A model generated the notes under the pieces. The model made no database searches and was not told the origin of the DNA. It saw only the letters and a list, made by a program, of their open reading frames with translations. From Mycolicibacter engbaekii (GTDB lineage Bacteria > Actinomycetota > Actinomycetes > Mycobacteriales > Mycobacteriaceae): a stretch of DNA of 64,000 nucleotides. Positions 51,067 to 60,035 of this stretch are shown here, one piece after another (the stretch's first letter is position 1; each line of letters begins with the position of its first letter). The position numbers and the translations under genes were made by a program. The stretch lies in assembly GCF_002101585.1 (NCBI RefSeq), contig NZ_LQOT01000073.1:78224-142223 (forward strand). The letters run 5' to 3'.

Positions 51067-52122
51067 GTGGCCTCAGTGACGTTCGACTCGGTGACGCGGC
51101 ACTATCCCGGCGCCGAACGCCGCGCCGTCGACGGCCTGGACCTGGCCGTCGAGGACGGCGAGTTCATGGTGCTGGTCGGACCGTCGGGGTGCGGCAAGAC
51201 CACCACGCTGCGGATGCTGGCCGGCCTGGAACCCGTTGACGCCGGGCGGATCCTGATCGGTGAGCGTGACGTAACCGCAACCGATCCCGGCGATCGCGAT
51301 ATCGCGATGGTGTTCCAGAACTACGCCCTGTACCCGCACATGACGGTGGCACAGAACATGGGGTTCGCCCTCAAGGTCGCCAAGACCCCCAAGGCGCAGA
51401 TCCGCTCCCGGGTGTTCGAGGCCGCTGAGTTGCTGGGTCTGTCCGGGCTGCTGGCGCGCAAGCCCAAGGACCTCTCCGGCGGCGAGCGCCAGCGTGTCGC
51501 GATGGGCCGGGCGATCGTGCGGCGCCCGCAGGTCTTTCTGATGGACGAGCCGCTGTCGAATCTGGACGCCATGTTGCGGGTGCAGACCCGCAACCAGATC
51601 GCCGAACTGCAGCGGCGGTTGGGGATCACCACGGTCTATGTGACCCACGATCAGGTCGAGGCCATGACGATGGGCGATCGGGTTGCGGTGCTGCGCGACG
51701 GAGTCCTGCAGCAGTGCGCCCCGCCGCGCGAGCTTTACCGCACCCCGGCCAACGTGTTCGTCGCCGGGTTCATCGGGTCGCCGGCGATGAACCTGTTCAC
51801 CGTTCCCGTCGTCGACTCCGCGGTGTCACTCGGCGGTTTCCGCGTTCCGCTGCCCCCGGAAATCTCTGCGGCAGCAAGGGAATTGACGGTGGGAATCCGT
51901 CCCGAGCACCTGAAGATCACCGATCGCGGGATCGGCGTGGAGGTCGATTTCGTCGAAGAACTGGGCGCCGACACCTACCTGTACGGCGCAACGGCGCAGC
52001 GGACGGCCCAGCTGGTGGCACGCGTGTCCGGCAACGTCGAGGTGTCCCGCGGCGCGCGGTTGTCGCTCGGCTTCGACATGAGCGACCTGCACTTCTTCGC
52101 CGCCGACGGGGCCCGGATATGA
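51067..52122 (+). CDS. Sugar ABC transporter ATP-binding protein (MsmK/UgpC type)
   Basis: About 351 residues. Walker A VGPSGCGKTTT, Q-loop VFQNYALYPHMTV, signature KDLSGGERQRVAMGRA, Walker B VFLMDEPLSNLD and H-loop YVTHDQVEA; residues after about 235 form the TOBE regulatory domain. GTG 51067 is preferred because CAGGAGA precedes it; an upstream ATG at 51043 overlaps the permease. Powers the preceding permeases. Homologue of Rv2038c. Convergent with aconitase. Confidence 0.9.
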   Translation: MASVTFDSVTRHYPGAERRAVDGLDLAVEDGEFMVLVGPSGCGKTTTLRMLAGLEPVDAGRILIGERDVTATDPGDRDIAMVFQNYALYPHMTVAQNMGFALKVAKTPKAQIRSRVFEAAELLGLSGLLARKPKDLSGGERQRVAMGRAIVRRPQVFLMDEPLSNLDAMLRVQTRNQIAELQRRLGITTVYVTHDQVEAMTMGDRVAVLRDGVLQQCAPPRELYRTPANVFVAGFIGSPAMNLFTVPVVDSAVSLGGFRVPLPPEISAAARELTVGIRPEHLKITDRGIGVEVDFVEELGADTYLYGATAQRTAQLVARVSGNVEVSRGARLSLGFDMSDLHFFAADGARI

Positions 52123-52126
52123 GCCG

Positions 52127-52144
52127 GCCCCGATGCCACGGGGC
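52127..52144. terminator. Hairpin between sugar ABC gene and aconitase
   Basis: GCCCCG (52127-52132) and CGGGGC (52139-52144) pair across a six-base loop in the 23-base gap between convergent genes. It is short and has no T tract, so it is only a plausible bidirectional terminator. Confidence 0.4.
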
Positions 52145-52145
52145 T

Positions 52146-54944
52146 TCAGTCGAGCAGCTGGCGCAGCACGTAGGGCATGATTCCGCCGTGCCGGTAGTAG
52201 TCGGCTTCGCCGGGGGTATCGATGCGCACCGTCGCGTCGAACTCGATGTCACCGGCCCGCACGTGCACGGTGTCGGGGATCGTCTCGCCCAGTGCGGTCA
52301 CCCCGGTGATGTCGAAGGTCTCTTCGCCGGTCAGGCCCAGCGATTCGGCGTCGGCGCCATCGGGGAACTGCAGGGGCAGCACGCCCATGCCGATCAGGTT
52401 GGACCGGTGGATGCGTTCGTAGGACACCGCCAGCACCGCCCGCACCCCGAGCAGGGCGGTGCCTTTGGCGGCCCAGTCCCGCGAGGATCCCGACCCGTAT
52501 TCCTTCCCCGCCAGAATCACCAGCGGGGTTCCGGCGGCGAGGTAGTTCACCGAGGCCTCGTAGATGGTGGTGACCGGACCGTCGGCCTGGGTGAAGTCAC
52601 GGGTGAAGCCGCCCTCGGTGCCGGGCGCCAACTGGTTGCGCAGCCGAACGTTGGCGAAGGTGCCACGGATCATCACCTCGTGGTTGCCGCGGCGTGAGCC
52701 GTAGGAGTTGAAGTCCTTGCGGTCGATTCCGTGCTCCGACAGGTACTTTCCGGCGGGGGAGTCATAGCGGATGGACCCGGCCGGGCTGATGTGGTCGGTG
52801 GTCACCGAGTCGCCGAGTTTGGCCAGGACCCGCGCCCCGGTGATGTCGGTGACCGGTGCGGGCTCGCGGGTCATGCCGTCGAAGTACGGCGGCTGGCGCA
52901 CGTAGGTGGATTCGGGCTCCCAGGAGAAGGTCTCGGTGCCGGGAACAGCCAGCGAGCGCCAGCGCTCGTCGCCGGTGAAGACATCGGCGTAGCTGGCGGT
53001 GAACATCTGCGCCTGCAGGTTGTCGTCCACCACGGCGGCGATCTCGGCGGTGGTGGGCCAGATGTCGCGCAGGTACACCGGTTCGCCGTCGCTGCCGGTG
53101 CCGAGCGGGTCGGTCAGCAGGTTGACGCGCAGGGTGCCGGCCAGCGCGTAGGCGACCACCAGCGGCGGCGAGGCCAGGAAGTTCATCCGCACTTCCGGAT
53201 GGATGCGGCCCTCGAAGTTGCGATTGCCCGACAGCACCGAGCACACGGTCAGGTCGTGGTCGACGACCGCCTTACTCACCTCGGGGATCAGCGGTCCCGA
53301 GTTGCCGATACAGGTGGTGCAGCCGTAGCCGACCAGGTTGAAGCCGAGCTTGTCCAGGTAGGGGGTCAAGCCCGCCCGCTCGTAGTAGTCGGTGACCACC
53401 CGGGATCCGGGTGCCAGGGTGGTCTTCACCCACGGCTTGCGCGACAGGCCCTTGTCGACGGCGTTGCGCGCCAGCAGTGCCGCGCCCACCATCACCGAGG
53501 GGTTGGAGGTGTTGGTGCAGGAGGTGATCGCGGCGATGACCACGTCGCCGTTGTCGATCTGGGTTTCGGTGCCGTCGGCCAACTCGATCGGGGTGGGCGC
53601 ACTGGTCCACGGGAGCTTGTCGCCGCCGGCCCACTGTTCCCGCGGGATGCCTTCGGGCTGGGATTGACCGAACGCGATCGGGTCGCTGGCCGGGAATGAG
53701 TCCGCCGAGGCCTTATCCAGGTCCGACAATGCCTGGGCGGTCGATTCGGCACCGTCGAGCAGGGCGGCGACGGTCTGGGGGGCCAGCCGCAGCGGGATGC
53801 GGTCCTGCGGGCGCTTGGGGCCGGCGATCGAGGGTTCGACGGCGCCGAGGTCCAGTTCCAGGGTTTGGGAGTACTCGGGATCGCGGTTCGGGTCATGCCA
53901 CATGCCCTGTTCCTTGGCGTAGGCCTCCACGAGTTTGATCTGGTGCTCCGTGCGCCCGGTCAGCCGCAGGTAGTCGCAGGTCACCGCATCGATGGGGAAG
54001 ATCGCGCAGGTGGCCCCGTACTCCGGGCTCATGTTGCCGATGGTGGCCCGGTTGGCCAGCGGGACGTTGGCCACGCCGGGACCGTAGAACTCGACGAACT
54101 TGCCCACCACCCCGGTGGCACGAAGCAGTTGCGCCACGGTGAGAACCAGGTCGGTGGCGGTGGTGCCCGGTTGCAGTTCGCCGGTCAGCTTGAGGCCGAC
54201 CACCGGCGGGATCAGCATGCTCATCGGTTGTCCGAGCATGGCCGCTTCGGCCTCGATGCCGCCGACGCCCCAGCCGAGCACGCCCAGGCCGTTGACCATC
54301 GGCGTGTGCGAGTCGGTGCCCACCAGGGTGTCCGGGTAGGCCAGCGGCCCCTCGGCGCTGTCGCGGGTGAACACCACCCGGGCCAGGTATTCCAGGTTGA
54401 CCTGGTGGCAGATACCGGTGTCGGGTGGCACCACCGAGAAGTCGTCGAAGGCCTGTTGGGCCCACCGCAACAGTTGGTAGCGCTCGGCGTTGCGCTCGAA
54501 TTCCAGTTCGGCGTTGATGGAAAAGGCGTCGGTGCGCCCGAAGACGTCGGCGATCACCGAGTGGTCGATCACCAGCTCGGTGGGGCATAACGGGTTGATG
54601 CGGCTGGTCTGCCCGCCGAGCTCGGTGATCGCGTCGCGCATCGCGACCAGGTCGACCACGCACGGCACCCCGGTGAAGTCCTGCATCAAGACACGTGCCG
54701 GCGTGAAGGCGATCTCCCGGCCGTGATCGGCGGCCGGGTCCCATGCGGCCAGCGCGCTGATCTGCTCGGCGGTGACCAGGCGGCCGTCCTCGTTGCGCAG
54801 CAGGTTCTCCAGCAGAACCTTGAGGCTGTAGGGCAATCGTGCTGCGCCGCTGACCCGATCCAGGCGCCGGATCTGATACGTGGTGTCGTCGACGCTCAGC
54901 CGGCCCCGGGTCTCGAAGCTGTCGAGGTTGCTGCTTTCGGCCAT
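52146..54944 (-). CDS. acn: Aconitate hydratase A
   Basis: 932 residues, bacterial AcnA/IRP type. Interconverts citrate and isocitrate in the TCA cycle; the apo form can bind RNA in this family. The iron-sulfur cysteines are in ITSCTNTSNP and VGYGCTTCIGNSG. Substrate residues include VGTDSHTPM, and AGKEYGSGSSRDWAAKG in the C-terminal swivelling domain. Matches Rv1475c. In M. tuberculosis Rv1476 and ripA follow; here the exported proteins described below occur instead. Confidence 0.95.
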   Translation of the reverse strand: MAESSNLDSFETRGRLSVDDTTYQIRRLDRVSGAARLPYSLKVLLENLLRNEDGRLVTAEQISALAAWDPAADHGREIAFTPARVLMQDFTGVPCVVDLVAMRDAITELGGQTSRINPLCPTELVIDHSVIADVFGRTDAFSINAELEFERNAERYQLLRWAQQAFDDFSVVPPDTGICHQVNLEYLARVVFTRDSAEGPLAYPDTLVGTDSHTPMVNGLGVLGWGVGGIEAEAAMLGQPMSMLIPPVVGLKLTGELQPGTTATDLVLTVAQLLRATGVVGKFVEFYGPGVANVPLANRATIGNMSPEYGATCAIFPIDAVTCDYLRLTGRTEHQIKLVEAYAKEQGMWHDPNRDPEYSQTLELDLGAVEPSIAGPKRPQDRIPLRLAPQTVAALLDGAESTAQALSDLDKASADSFPASDPIAFGQSQPEGIPREQWAGGDKLPWTSAPTPIELADGTETQIDNGDVVIAAITSCTNTSNPSVMVGAALLARNAVDKGLSRKPWVKTTLAPGSRVVTDYYERAGLTPYLDKLGFNLVGYGCTTCIGNSGPLIPEVSKAVVDHDLTVCSVLSGNRNFEGRIHPEVRMNFLASPPLVVAYALAGTLRVNLLTDPLGTGSDGEPVYLRDIWPTTAEIAAVVDDNLQAQMFTASYADVFTGDERWRSLAVPGTETFSWEPESTYVRQPPYFDGMTREPAPVTDITGARVLAKLGDSVTTDHISPAGSIRYDSPAGKYLSEHGIDRKDFNSYGSRRGNHEVMIRGTFANVRLRNQLAPGTEGGFTRDFTQADGPVTTIYEASVNYLAAGTPLVILAGKEYGSGSSRDWAAKGTALLGVRAVLAVSYERIHRSNLIGMGVLPLQFPDGADAESLGLTGEETFDITGVTALGETIPDTVHVRAGDIEFDATVRIDTPGEADYYRHGGIMPYVLRQLLD

Positions 54945-55028
54945 CGCGTGCCCCTCCCACCGGACGGATCGGTTACTACCGACCCTAGGGCCGCGTCACC
55001 GCCGCGGCCAGGGAAAGAAGGCCCGTAA

Positions 55029-55361
55029 TCAGCCGTTCTGGGCGGCCCGCTCCAGGACGGGGCGCTTGTCGGGGCAGTAGGTGTTGATCGACGCGCCGAG
55101 GAACTGCCAGGTCTGCACCTGGGTGCTGCCCTTCTGCAGGTTGGGGGTGATGAAGCGGACCGACTTGGCCGCGTCCCCGTCGAGTCCCTTGTCCAGACGC
55201 TCGCAGACGATCTTGCCCAGCCACGCGTTGTAGTCCCGCGGGCCGTAGATGCCGTAGGTGTGCAGTTCGCGGGCGAAATCGGTGTCCGGGTCGGCGTGGG
55301 CGGGCGCGGCCAGCGCCACGGCCACGCCCAGGACCGCTGCGGCGAGGGTCGTCGATTTCAT
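55029..55361 (-). CDS. Secreted DUF732 protein
   Basis: 110 residues. Signal peptide MKSTTLAAAVLGVAVALAAPAHA (cleavage after AHA) followed by a small helical domain with two cysteines (KIVCERL and NTYCPDKRP), the DUF732 layout common in mycobacterial secreted proteins. The mature part contains GIYGPRDYNAWLGK. Function unknown. Transcribed toward acn. Confidence 0.8.
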   Translation of the reverse strand: MKSTTLAAAVLGVAVALAAPAHADPDTDFARELHTYGIYGPRDYNAWLGKIVCERLDKGLDGDAAKSVRFITPNLQKGSTQVQTWQFLGASINTYCPDKRPVLERAAQNG

Positions 55362-55549
55362 GAGATGCAGTGTAGACCCGTCTGCTTAGGTGAGCTTCCT
55401 TTGCCGGGTGCGGGGGAGCGGGTCCAAGCGCGCTTACCTGCGCGAATCGGAGCCGATCGGACCGATGCTCGGGGGTCCGATTGTGACGAAGGCGACATAA
55501 GGAATTTATGAGGTTTATAAAATTGTGACTATTAGCCGAATTTCTCGTA
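55362..55549. other. AT-rich intergenic region with possible promoter
   Basis: The 188 bases between the DUF732 gene and the next gene include a stretch around 55500-55549 that is unusually A/T-rich for this genome. TTATAAAATT near 55515 could be a -10 element for the M15-like gene. No dyad of note was seen. Confidence 0.35.
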
Positions 55550-56197
55550 TTGTGTCTTCCCGTGGGCCGACACGAGTTAGCCAGCAAGCGGCAAAGGTCA
55601 TCTGTTTTGATGGCTGCAGTCCTCGCACCAGCGGCAGTGTTCTTTGCTGTGGGCGGCAGCGCCAATCCTGCGGTGCCGAAAGAATCCGTTGCGGTGGTTG
55701 CTGAAGACAATTCACCAGGCGGAATGCAGCTTGTCGCAGCACCCGCTGTGACCCATGAAACGGGCGCCCCGGCGCGGTTCTCGGTGGCATCGCGCACCCG
55801 CACCGTTTCGCGGTTCCTGCCGGCGGGCGTGGCCCCGGAGCGGGGCCTGCAGGTCCGCACCATCCAGACGGCCCGCAGCATCAGTGACGCCTTCCCGCAG
55901 ATCAGCCAGATCGGGGGCGTGCGGTCCGACGCGCTGCGTTGGCACCCCAACGGGCTGGCGCTCGACGTGATGATTCCCAACCCGACCAGCGCCGCGGGTA
56001 TCGCACTCGGCGATGAGATCGTGGCCTACGTGATGGAGAACGCCGAGCGGTTCGGTCTGCAGGACGCCATCTGGCGCGGTGTGTACTACACACCCGGCGG
56101 CGGCGCGCAGCGTGGCGGATACGGCCATTACGACCACGTGCACGTCACCACCACCGGCGGCGGATACCCCAGCGGGGCCGAGCTCTACCTGCGCTGA
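55550..56197 (+). CDS. Exported protein with M15-like (hedgehog/LAS) metallopeptidase signature
   Basis: Up to 215 residues. A hydrophobic signal lies near residues 18-36 (SSVLMAAVLAPAAVFFAV). The C-terminal half has the H-x2-G-x-A-x-D motif, H132 to D139 (RWHPNGLALD), and an aspartate-histidine pair in GHYDHVHV (D195-H196-V197-H198), the zinc-site pattern of LAS-type peptidases such as D-Ala-D-Ala carboxypeptidases. So it may act on the cell wall. GTG starts at 55550 or 55562 are both possible; ribosome site weak. Its stop overlaps the convergent SDR by 13 bases. Confidence 0.65.
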   Translation: MCLPVGRHELASKRQRSSVLMAAVLAPAAVFFAVGGSANPAVPKESVAVVAEDNSPGGMQLVAAPAVTHETGAPARFSVASRTRTVSRFLPAGVAPERGLQVRTIQTARSISDAFPQISQIGGVRSDALRWHPNGLALDVMIPNPTSAAGIALGDEIVAYVMENAERFGLQDAIWRGVYYTPGGGAQRGGYGHYDHVHVTTTGGGYPSGAELYLR

Positions 56198-57030
56198 GCG
56201 TCGGCGTCGTCGAGGAAGAAGTCGATCAGCGGCTCCGGGCCGCCCCCGTAGCCGGACAGGTCGGTCACCCCGGCCTCGGTGAGCACCTGCGCGTCGATGA
56301 AGCATTGACCGCTGGCGTCGCCGGCCTTGCGGCGCAGGATCTCCACGGCGGCGTCCGCCATGATCTGCGGGCTGCGCGACCTCTCGAGCAACTCGCCCCC
56401 GTCGGGCGTGTTGGCGACCGCTGACGTCGCGATGTAGGTCTGCGGCCACAGGCAGTTGCAGGCGATCCCGGCGTCGGCGTATTCGGCGGCCCAGCCCAGC
56501 GTCAACAGCGTCATGCCGTACTTCGACAGCGTGTAGGACGGGTGGATGCCCAGCCAGTAGGGGTTCAGGTTGATCGGGGGAGCGATGGTCAGCACATGCG
56601 GGTTGGCCGAGCGGCGCAGATGCGGCAGGCAGGCTTTGGTCAACAGGAACGTTCCGCGCACGTTGATGTCCTGCATGAGGTCAAAACGCTTGGCGGACAA
56701 CTGCTCGGTGGGCTCGGTCGCAATCGAGCTGGCGTTGTTGACGCACACGTCGATGCCGCCGAACTTCTCCACCGCGGCGTCGATCGCCCGTTGCACGTCC
56801 TGCTCGTTGCGGACGTCGCCGACGACCGCGAGGGCCTGGCCCCCGGCGGCCTCGATCTCGGCGGCCGCGGTGTAGACGGTGCCGGGCAGTCGCGGATGCG
56901 GCTCGGCCGTCTTGGCCAGCAGCACGACATTGGCTCCCAGCCGGGCCGCGCCCAGGCCGATAGCCAGCCCGATACCGCGGCTTGCACCCGAGATCACGAC
57001 GGTCTTGCCGGAGAATTCGGCGCCTGTCAC
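56185..57030 (-). CDS. Short-chain dehydrogenase (HSDL2-like)
   Basis: About 281 residues. Rossmann fold: VVISGASRGIGLAIG (cofactor loop), NNAS, TIAPPINLNPYWLG near the active site, and YTLSKYGM (YxxxK pattern). The length, a TLGWAAEYADAGIACNCLWPQT segment and a C-terminal QVLTEAGV match the HSDL2-like branch. GTG 57030 is preferred because GAGGAG is seven bases upstream; ATG 57045 overlaps it. Substrate unknown. Confidence 0.8.
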   Translation of the reverse strand: MTGAEFSGKTVVISGASRGIGLAIGLGAARLGANVVLLAKTAEPHPRLPGTVYTAAAEIEAAGGQALAVVGDVRNEQDVQRAIDAAVEKFGGIDVCVNNASSIATEPTEQLSAKRFDLMQDINVRGTFLLTKACLPHLRRSANPHVLTIAPPINLNPYWLGIHPSYTLSKYGMTLLTLGWAAEYADAGIACNCLWPQTYIATSAVANTPDGGELLERSRSPQIMADAAVEILRRKAGDASGQCFIDAQVLTEAGVTDLSGYGGGPEPLIDFFLDDADAQRR

Positions 57031-57135
57031 CTGCTGGCTCCTCATCGACGATGCGTTGCGGGGGCTTCGGCGCAGAATCGGACCGTGCGCGCCCGGGCGC
57101 TAGCGTGACAGTTCAGTGCAGAATTGTAAAGCCCG

Positions 57136-57765
57136 TCAGGTGTCCGCCGGGGCCTTGAGCGCGGCCGCCAGCATCACCGCCGTCACCCGGATCATGGCGT
57201 CGCGATCCGCGGTCGCGGGTCGCTGCAAGGCGATACGCAGACACGCGCTCGAGGTCACGCCCATGGTGACGAACACCAGATCGTCCAGCTCGGCCGGCGA
57301 CAGGTCCGGCCGCGACCGGCTCGGGATCACGCTGCCCAGCGGCAGCAGGCTGCGCTCCACCTCGGCCATCGCGGTGTGGTTGAGGTAGGGCGGCAACTCG
57401 AAAGATGAGGATGTCATCGCCGCCAGGAGAATCGGGGCGTGCTGCTCATAGACGGTCGTGAGGGTGTCGACGATGACGAACGCCGCCTGATCCACGTCCA
57501 GGTCGATGGCTTGGCCGACGGTGCGCACCAACTGGAAGGAGATATCGCGCGTGGCCTCTTCCACCAGCTCGACGATGATGGCCGCGCGGTCGGGGAAATA
57601 GCGGTATACCGTGCCGATACTCACGTGGGCGGCATCGGCGATCATCTGGGTGGTCAGCGGGTCCACCCCGCGGCGCTCCACCAGCTGCCGGGCGGTGTCC
57701 AGCAGCCGACGCCGCATCTCGCGGGCCCGCCGCTGTTGCGGGCGTGATCGTGCCGCAGCGGGCAC
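57136..57765 (-). CDS. TetR-family transcriptional regulator
   Basis: 209 residues. Helix-turn-helix in MIADAAHVSIGTVYRYFPDRAAII (about residues 40-65), the rest an all-helical ligand domain. GTG 57765 has a GGGAGG ribosome site; the ATG at 57810 is unlikely because a perfect operator-like palindrome covers it. Divergent from the DUF2236 gene and likely its repressor. Ligand unknown. Confidence 0.82.
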   Translation of the reverse strand: MPAAARSRPQQRRAREMRRRLLDTARQLVERRGVDPLTTQMIADAAHVSIGTVYRYFPDRAAIIVELVEEATRDISFQLVRTVGQAIDLDVDQAAFVIVDTLTTVYEQHAPILLAAMTSSSFELPPYLNHTAMAEVERSLLPLGSVIPSRSRPDLSPAELDDLVFVTMGVTSSACLRIALQRPATADRDAMIRVTAVMLAAALKAPADT

Positions 57766-57806
57766 CGCACCTCCCGGGTCAAAAGTGAGTAGTAAATGAG
57801 GCTTTC

Positions 57807-57820
57807 TCATGTTTACATGA
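57807..57820. promoter_or_regulatory. Operator-like palindrome between tetR and DUF2236 genes
   Basis: TCATGT (57807-57812) and ACATGA (57815-57820) form a perfect six-base dyad with two-base centre, lying five bases before the DUF2236 start and 42 before the TetR start. A TetR dimer would block both divergent promoters from it. Confidence 0.55.
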
Positions 57821-57824
57821 CGGT

Positions 57825-59033
57825 ATGGCAAATGCGCCCCATATCCCCAATGCCGACCTGGCCATCGCTCGATACGGCCAGGCCGGCCGCGACTGGATCG
57901 CCGGGACGCAGATCGCCGATCCGCTGGCCGATGCCGTAGTCGCCGATTTCGCGACGCTGCCGCGCGGCGCCGGCATGGCCATGCTGCGGACCGCACTGGA
58001 ACAGGGCATCGACGCCGTGCCGGAGGCTCCCGAATCGCTACGTGCGCTCTTCGCCGAGATCGACCACGAGCCGGACTGGCTCGACCACGACCGGCTGGAC
58101 CGGGCGGCGGGGCACCTCGTGCGCCACACCGCTTCCTACGGCATCGTGTTGGGGGCCGCCTCCTTGACCACCGGTGCGATGAACTCCGTGGCCGGGCTGC
58201 CGCTGGTTGTGACCGGTCGCTACACCAGCCAGGCGGCGGTGCGGTCCATCGAGGTGGGCGCCTGGCTGCAGACGATTCTCACCCCGGGCGGGTTGCGGCG
58301 CTACGGCGCCGGGGTGGCAACCACGTTGCGGGTCCGGATGATTCATGCGTTCGTCCGGCGCCATCTGCTGACCGAGGCCGACTGGGACACCGCGGCCTGG
58401 GGCGTGCCGATTCCGCAGAGCTACATGGCCCTCACCATCGTGGAATTCGGCCGGATCGCGCTGGCGGCCATGCACCAGTTGGGAATCCGCTACACACCTG
58501 CCGAACTCGACGACATCTACCACTTGTGGCGCTACGTCGGTCGGCTCAACGGTGTTGCGGAGCCGCTGAATCCGGCCACCGAAGCCGATCAGATCCGGCT
58601 CGCGGAAATGTATTTGCTGACCGCGGTGGCACCCGACGACGGCGACCGCGACTTCGTGCGGGCGCTGACCCATGACTATCTGGCACGCGAGATCGCCGAC
58701 ATGCTGCCGTTGCGCGGTCAGTGGACACACGCCTTTGGCGTCAACCTCATCAACGGCATGGTCCGGGCATTCCTGGGCGATGCCAACGCCACCCAACTCG
58801 GGGTGGCCGACACCCGGCTGAAGTATCTGCCGCGCATGGTCGGCCCGGTGGTCGCCGGGGCCAACCGGGTGCTGGCGCGTATTCCCGGCGTCAACGAGAT
58901 GCGGACCCGGCGTGCGCTGGCGAACTACCCGCGGTTGATGGAGGAGCAGCGCCGGCGCTACGGAATCCAGCACGACCTGGTCGATGCGGCGCCTAACAGC
59001 GGCGACCATCCCGCGGCAGTGCGCTCGGCCTGA
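57825..59033 (+). CDS. DUF2236 oxygenase-type protein (MpaB/Lcp superfamily)
   Basis: 402 residues, mainly helical. Central TTLRVRMIHAFVRRHL is the heme-linked or conserved His/Arg region of DUF2236 proteins, which include the latex-clearing rubber oxygenase Lcp and fungal MpaB. ATG 57825 is five bases from the palindrome. Length is near that of Lcp (about 400), and Lcp genes often pair with a TetR regulator, but substrate is unknown and Lcp identity is only inference. Confidence 0.78.
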   Translation: MANAPHIPNADLAIARYGQAGRDWIAGTQIADPLADAVVADFATLPRGAGMAMLRTALEQGIDAVPEAPESLRALFAEIDHEPDWLDHDRLDRAAGHLVRHTASYGIVLGAASLTTGAMNSVAGLPLVVTGRYTSQAAVRSIEVGAWLQTILTPGGLRRYGAGVATTLRVRMIHAFVRRHLLTEADWDTAAWGVPIPQSYMALTIVEFGRIALAAMHQLGIRYTPAELDDIYHLWRYVGRLNGVAEPLNPATEADQIRLAEMYLLTAVAPDDGDRDFVRALTHDYLAREIADMLPLRGQWTHAFGVNLINGMVRAFLGDANATQLGVADTRLKYLPRMVGPVVAGANRVLARIPGVNEMRTRRALANYPRLMEEQRRRYGIQHDLVDAAPNSGDHPAAVRSA

Positions 59034-59115
59034 CGGCAAGCAGGCCGTGTTCAGAGCGCAAGCCCGATGATTCAAACTCTGGCCAGCGCCCCACCGCTGC
59101 GGTCATAGTGCTTCA

Positions 59116-59901
59116 GTGGCCGCACCCGACCTGGTTCTGTTGAGCTTTATCGGGGGGCTGGCAGTCGCACTGGTGACGGCACCGGTCGGCGTCTCCGGTG
59201 CGGTGTTCCTGCTACCGATCCAGATCAGCGTGCTGCAGATTCCCAGCCCCGCTGTCACACCGACCAACCTGCTGTTCAACGTTGTTGCGATTCCGGGCGC
59301 GCTGGCCCGGTATCGCACCCGCGGCGCCCTGCGCAGCCCGTTGACCACGACGCTGCTGGCCGGCACCCTGCCCGGGGTGGTCGTCGGCGCCTGCATCCGG
59401 GTGTTCGTCATTCCCGGCCTGGAGATGTTCCGGCTCCTGCTGGCCGGATTCCTTCTGCCGCTGGGTGTTTGGCTCATGCGTCGGCCAGGCGGGCGGCCGG
59501 CGGCGCACCGATCCGTTCCGGCCCGACGTGTCACCCTGGCGGTGGCGTTCGGCGTCGGTGTCCTCGGCGGGATCTACGGCATCGGCGGTGGATCGCTGCT
59601 CAGTCCCATCCTGGTGGGTGCCGGCATGCCCCTGGCAACCGTCGCGCCGGCCACCTTGGTGACCACATTCGTCACCTCGGTGGCCGGGGCCGCCACCTAC
59701 GTCATCCTGGCGCTCACCACCGCGGGAGCACAGATCGCACCCCATTGGGCGGTTGGCTTCGCCGCCGGTCTCGGCGGGCTGCTCGGTGGCTATCTCGGCG
59801 CGCACATGCAGCCGCGCCTGCCCGAACGCGTACTGGCAACCCTGCTCGGTGCCGTGGCCATCGCCACCGCCGTGCTCTACATCGCCCAGAGCCTGCACTA
59901 G
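59116..59901 (+). CDS. Sulfite exporter TauE/SafE-family membrane protein
   Basis: 261 residues with eight hydrophobic segments. DUF81 repeats are visible: GGLAVALVTAPVGVSGAVFLLP and the matching GVLGGIYGIGGGSLLSPILVGAGMP, each with PAVTPTNL or APATLVTT nearby. Family members export sulfite, sulfoacetate or other organic anions. GTG 59116. No sulfur-metabolism gene is adjacent. Confidence 0.85.
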   Translation: MAAPDLVLLSFIGGLAVALVTAPVGVSGAVFLLPIQISVLQIPSPAVTPTNLLFNVVAIPGALARYRTRGALRSPLTTTLLAGTLPGVVVGACIRVFVIPGLEMFRLLLAGFLLPLGVWLMRRPGGRPAAHRSVPARRVTLAVAFGVGVLGGIYGIGGGSLLSPILVGAGMPLATVAPATLVTTFVTSVAGAATYVILALTTAGAQIAPHWAVGFAAGLGGLLGGYLGAHMQPRLPERVLATLLGAVAIATAVLYIAQSLH

Positions 59902-60035
59902 GTGGATGCCGTGGTCACTTCTCGGGCCTTGTGCCGCGCGCTGATTCTCGCCCGCCGGGCGTGGGGGACCACGGGAGGGCGGGCGCTACCATCAAGATCA
60001 CTCACCAGCGAAGGGCTAACCGAAATGCGCCAACC

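Noticed and set aside
57766..57810. TetR start at ATG 57810
   Set aside because: It would lie within the operator palindrome and lacks a ribosome site; GTG 57765 has GGGAGG.
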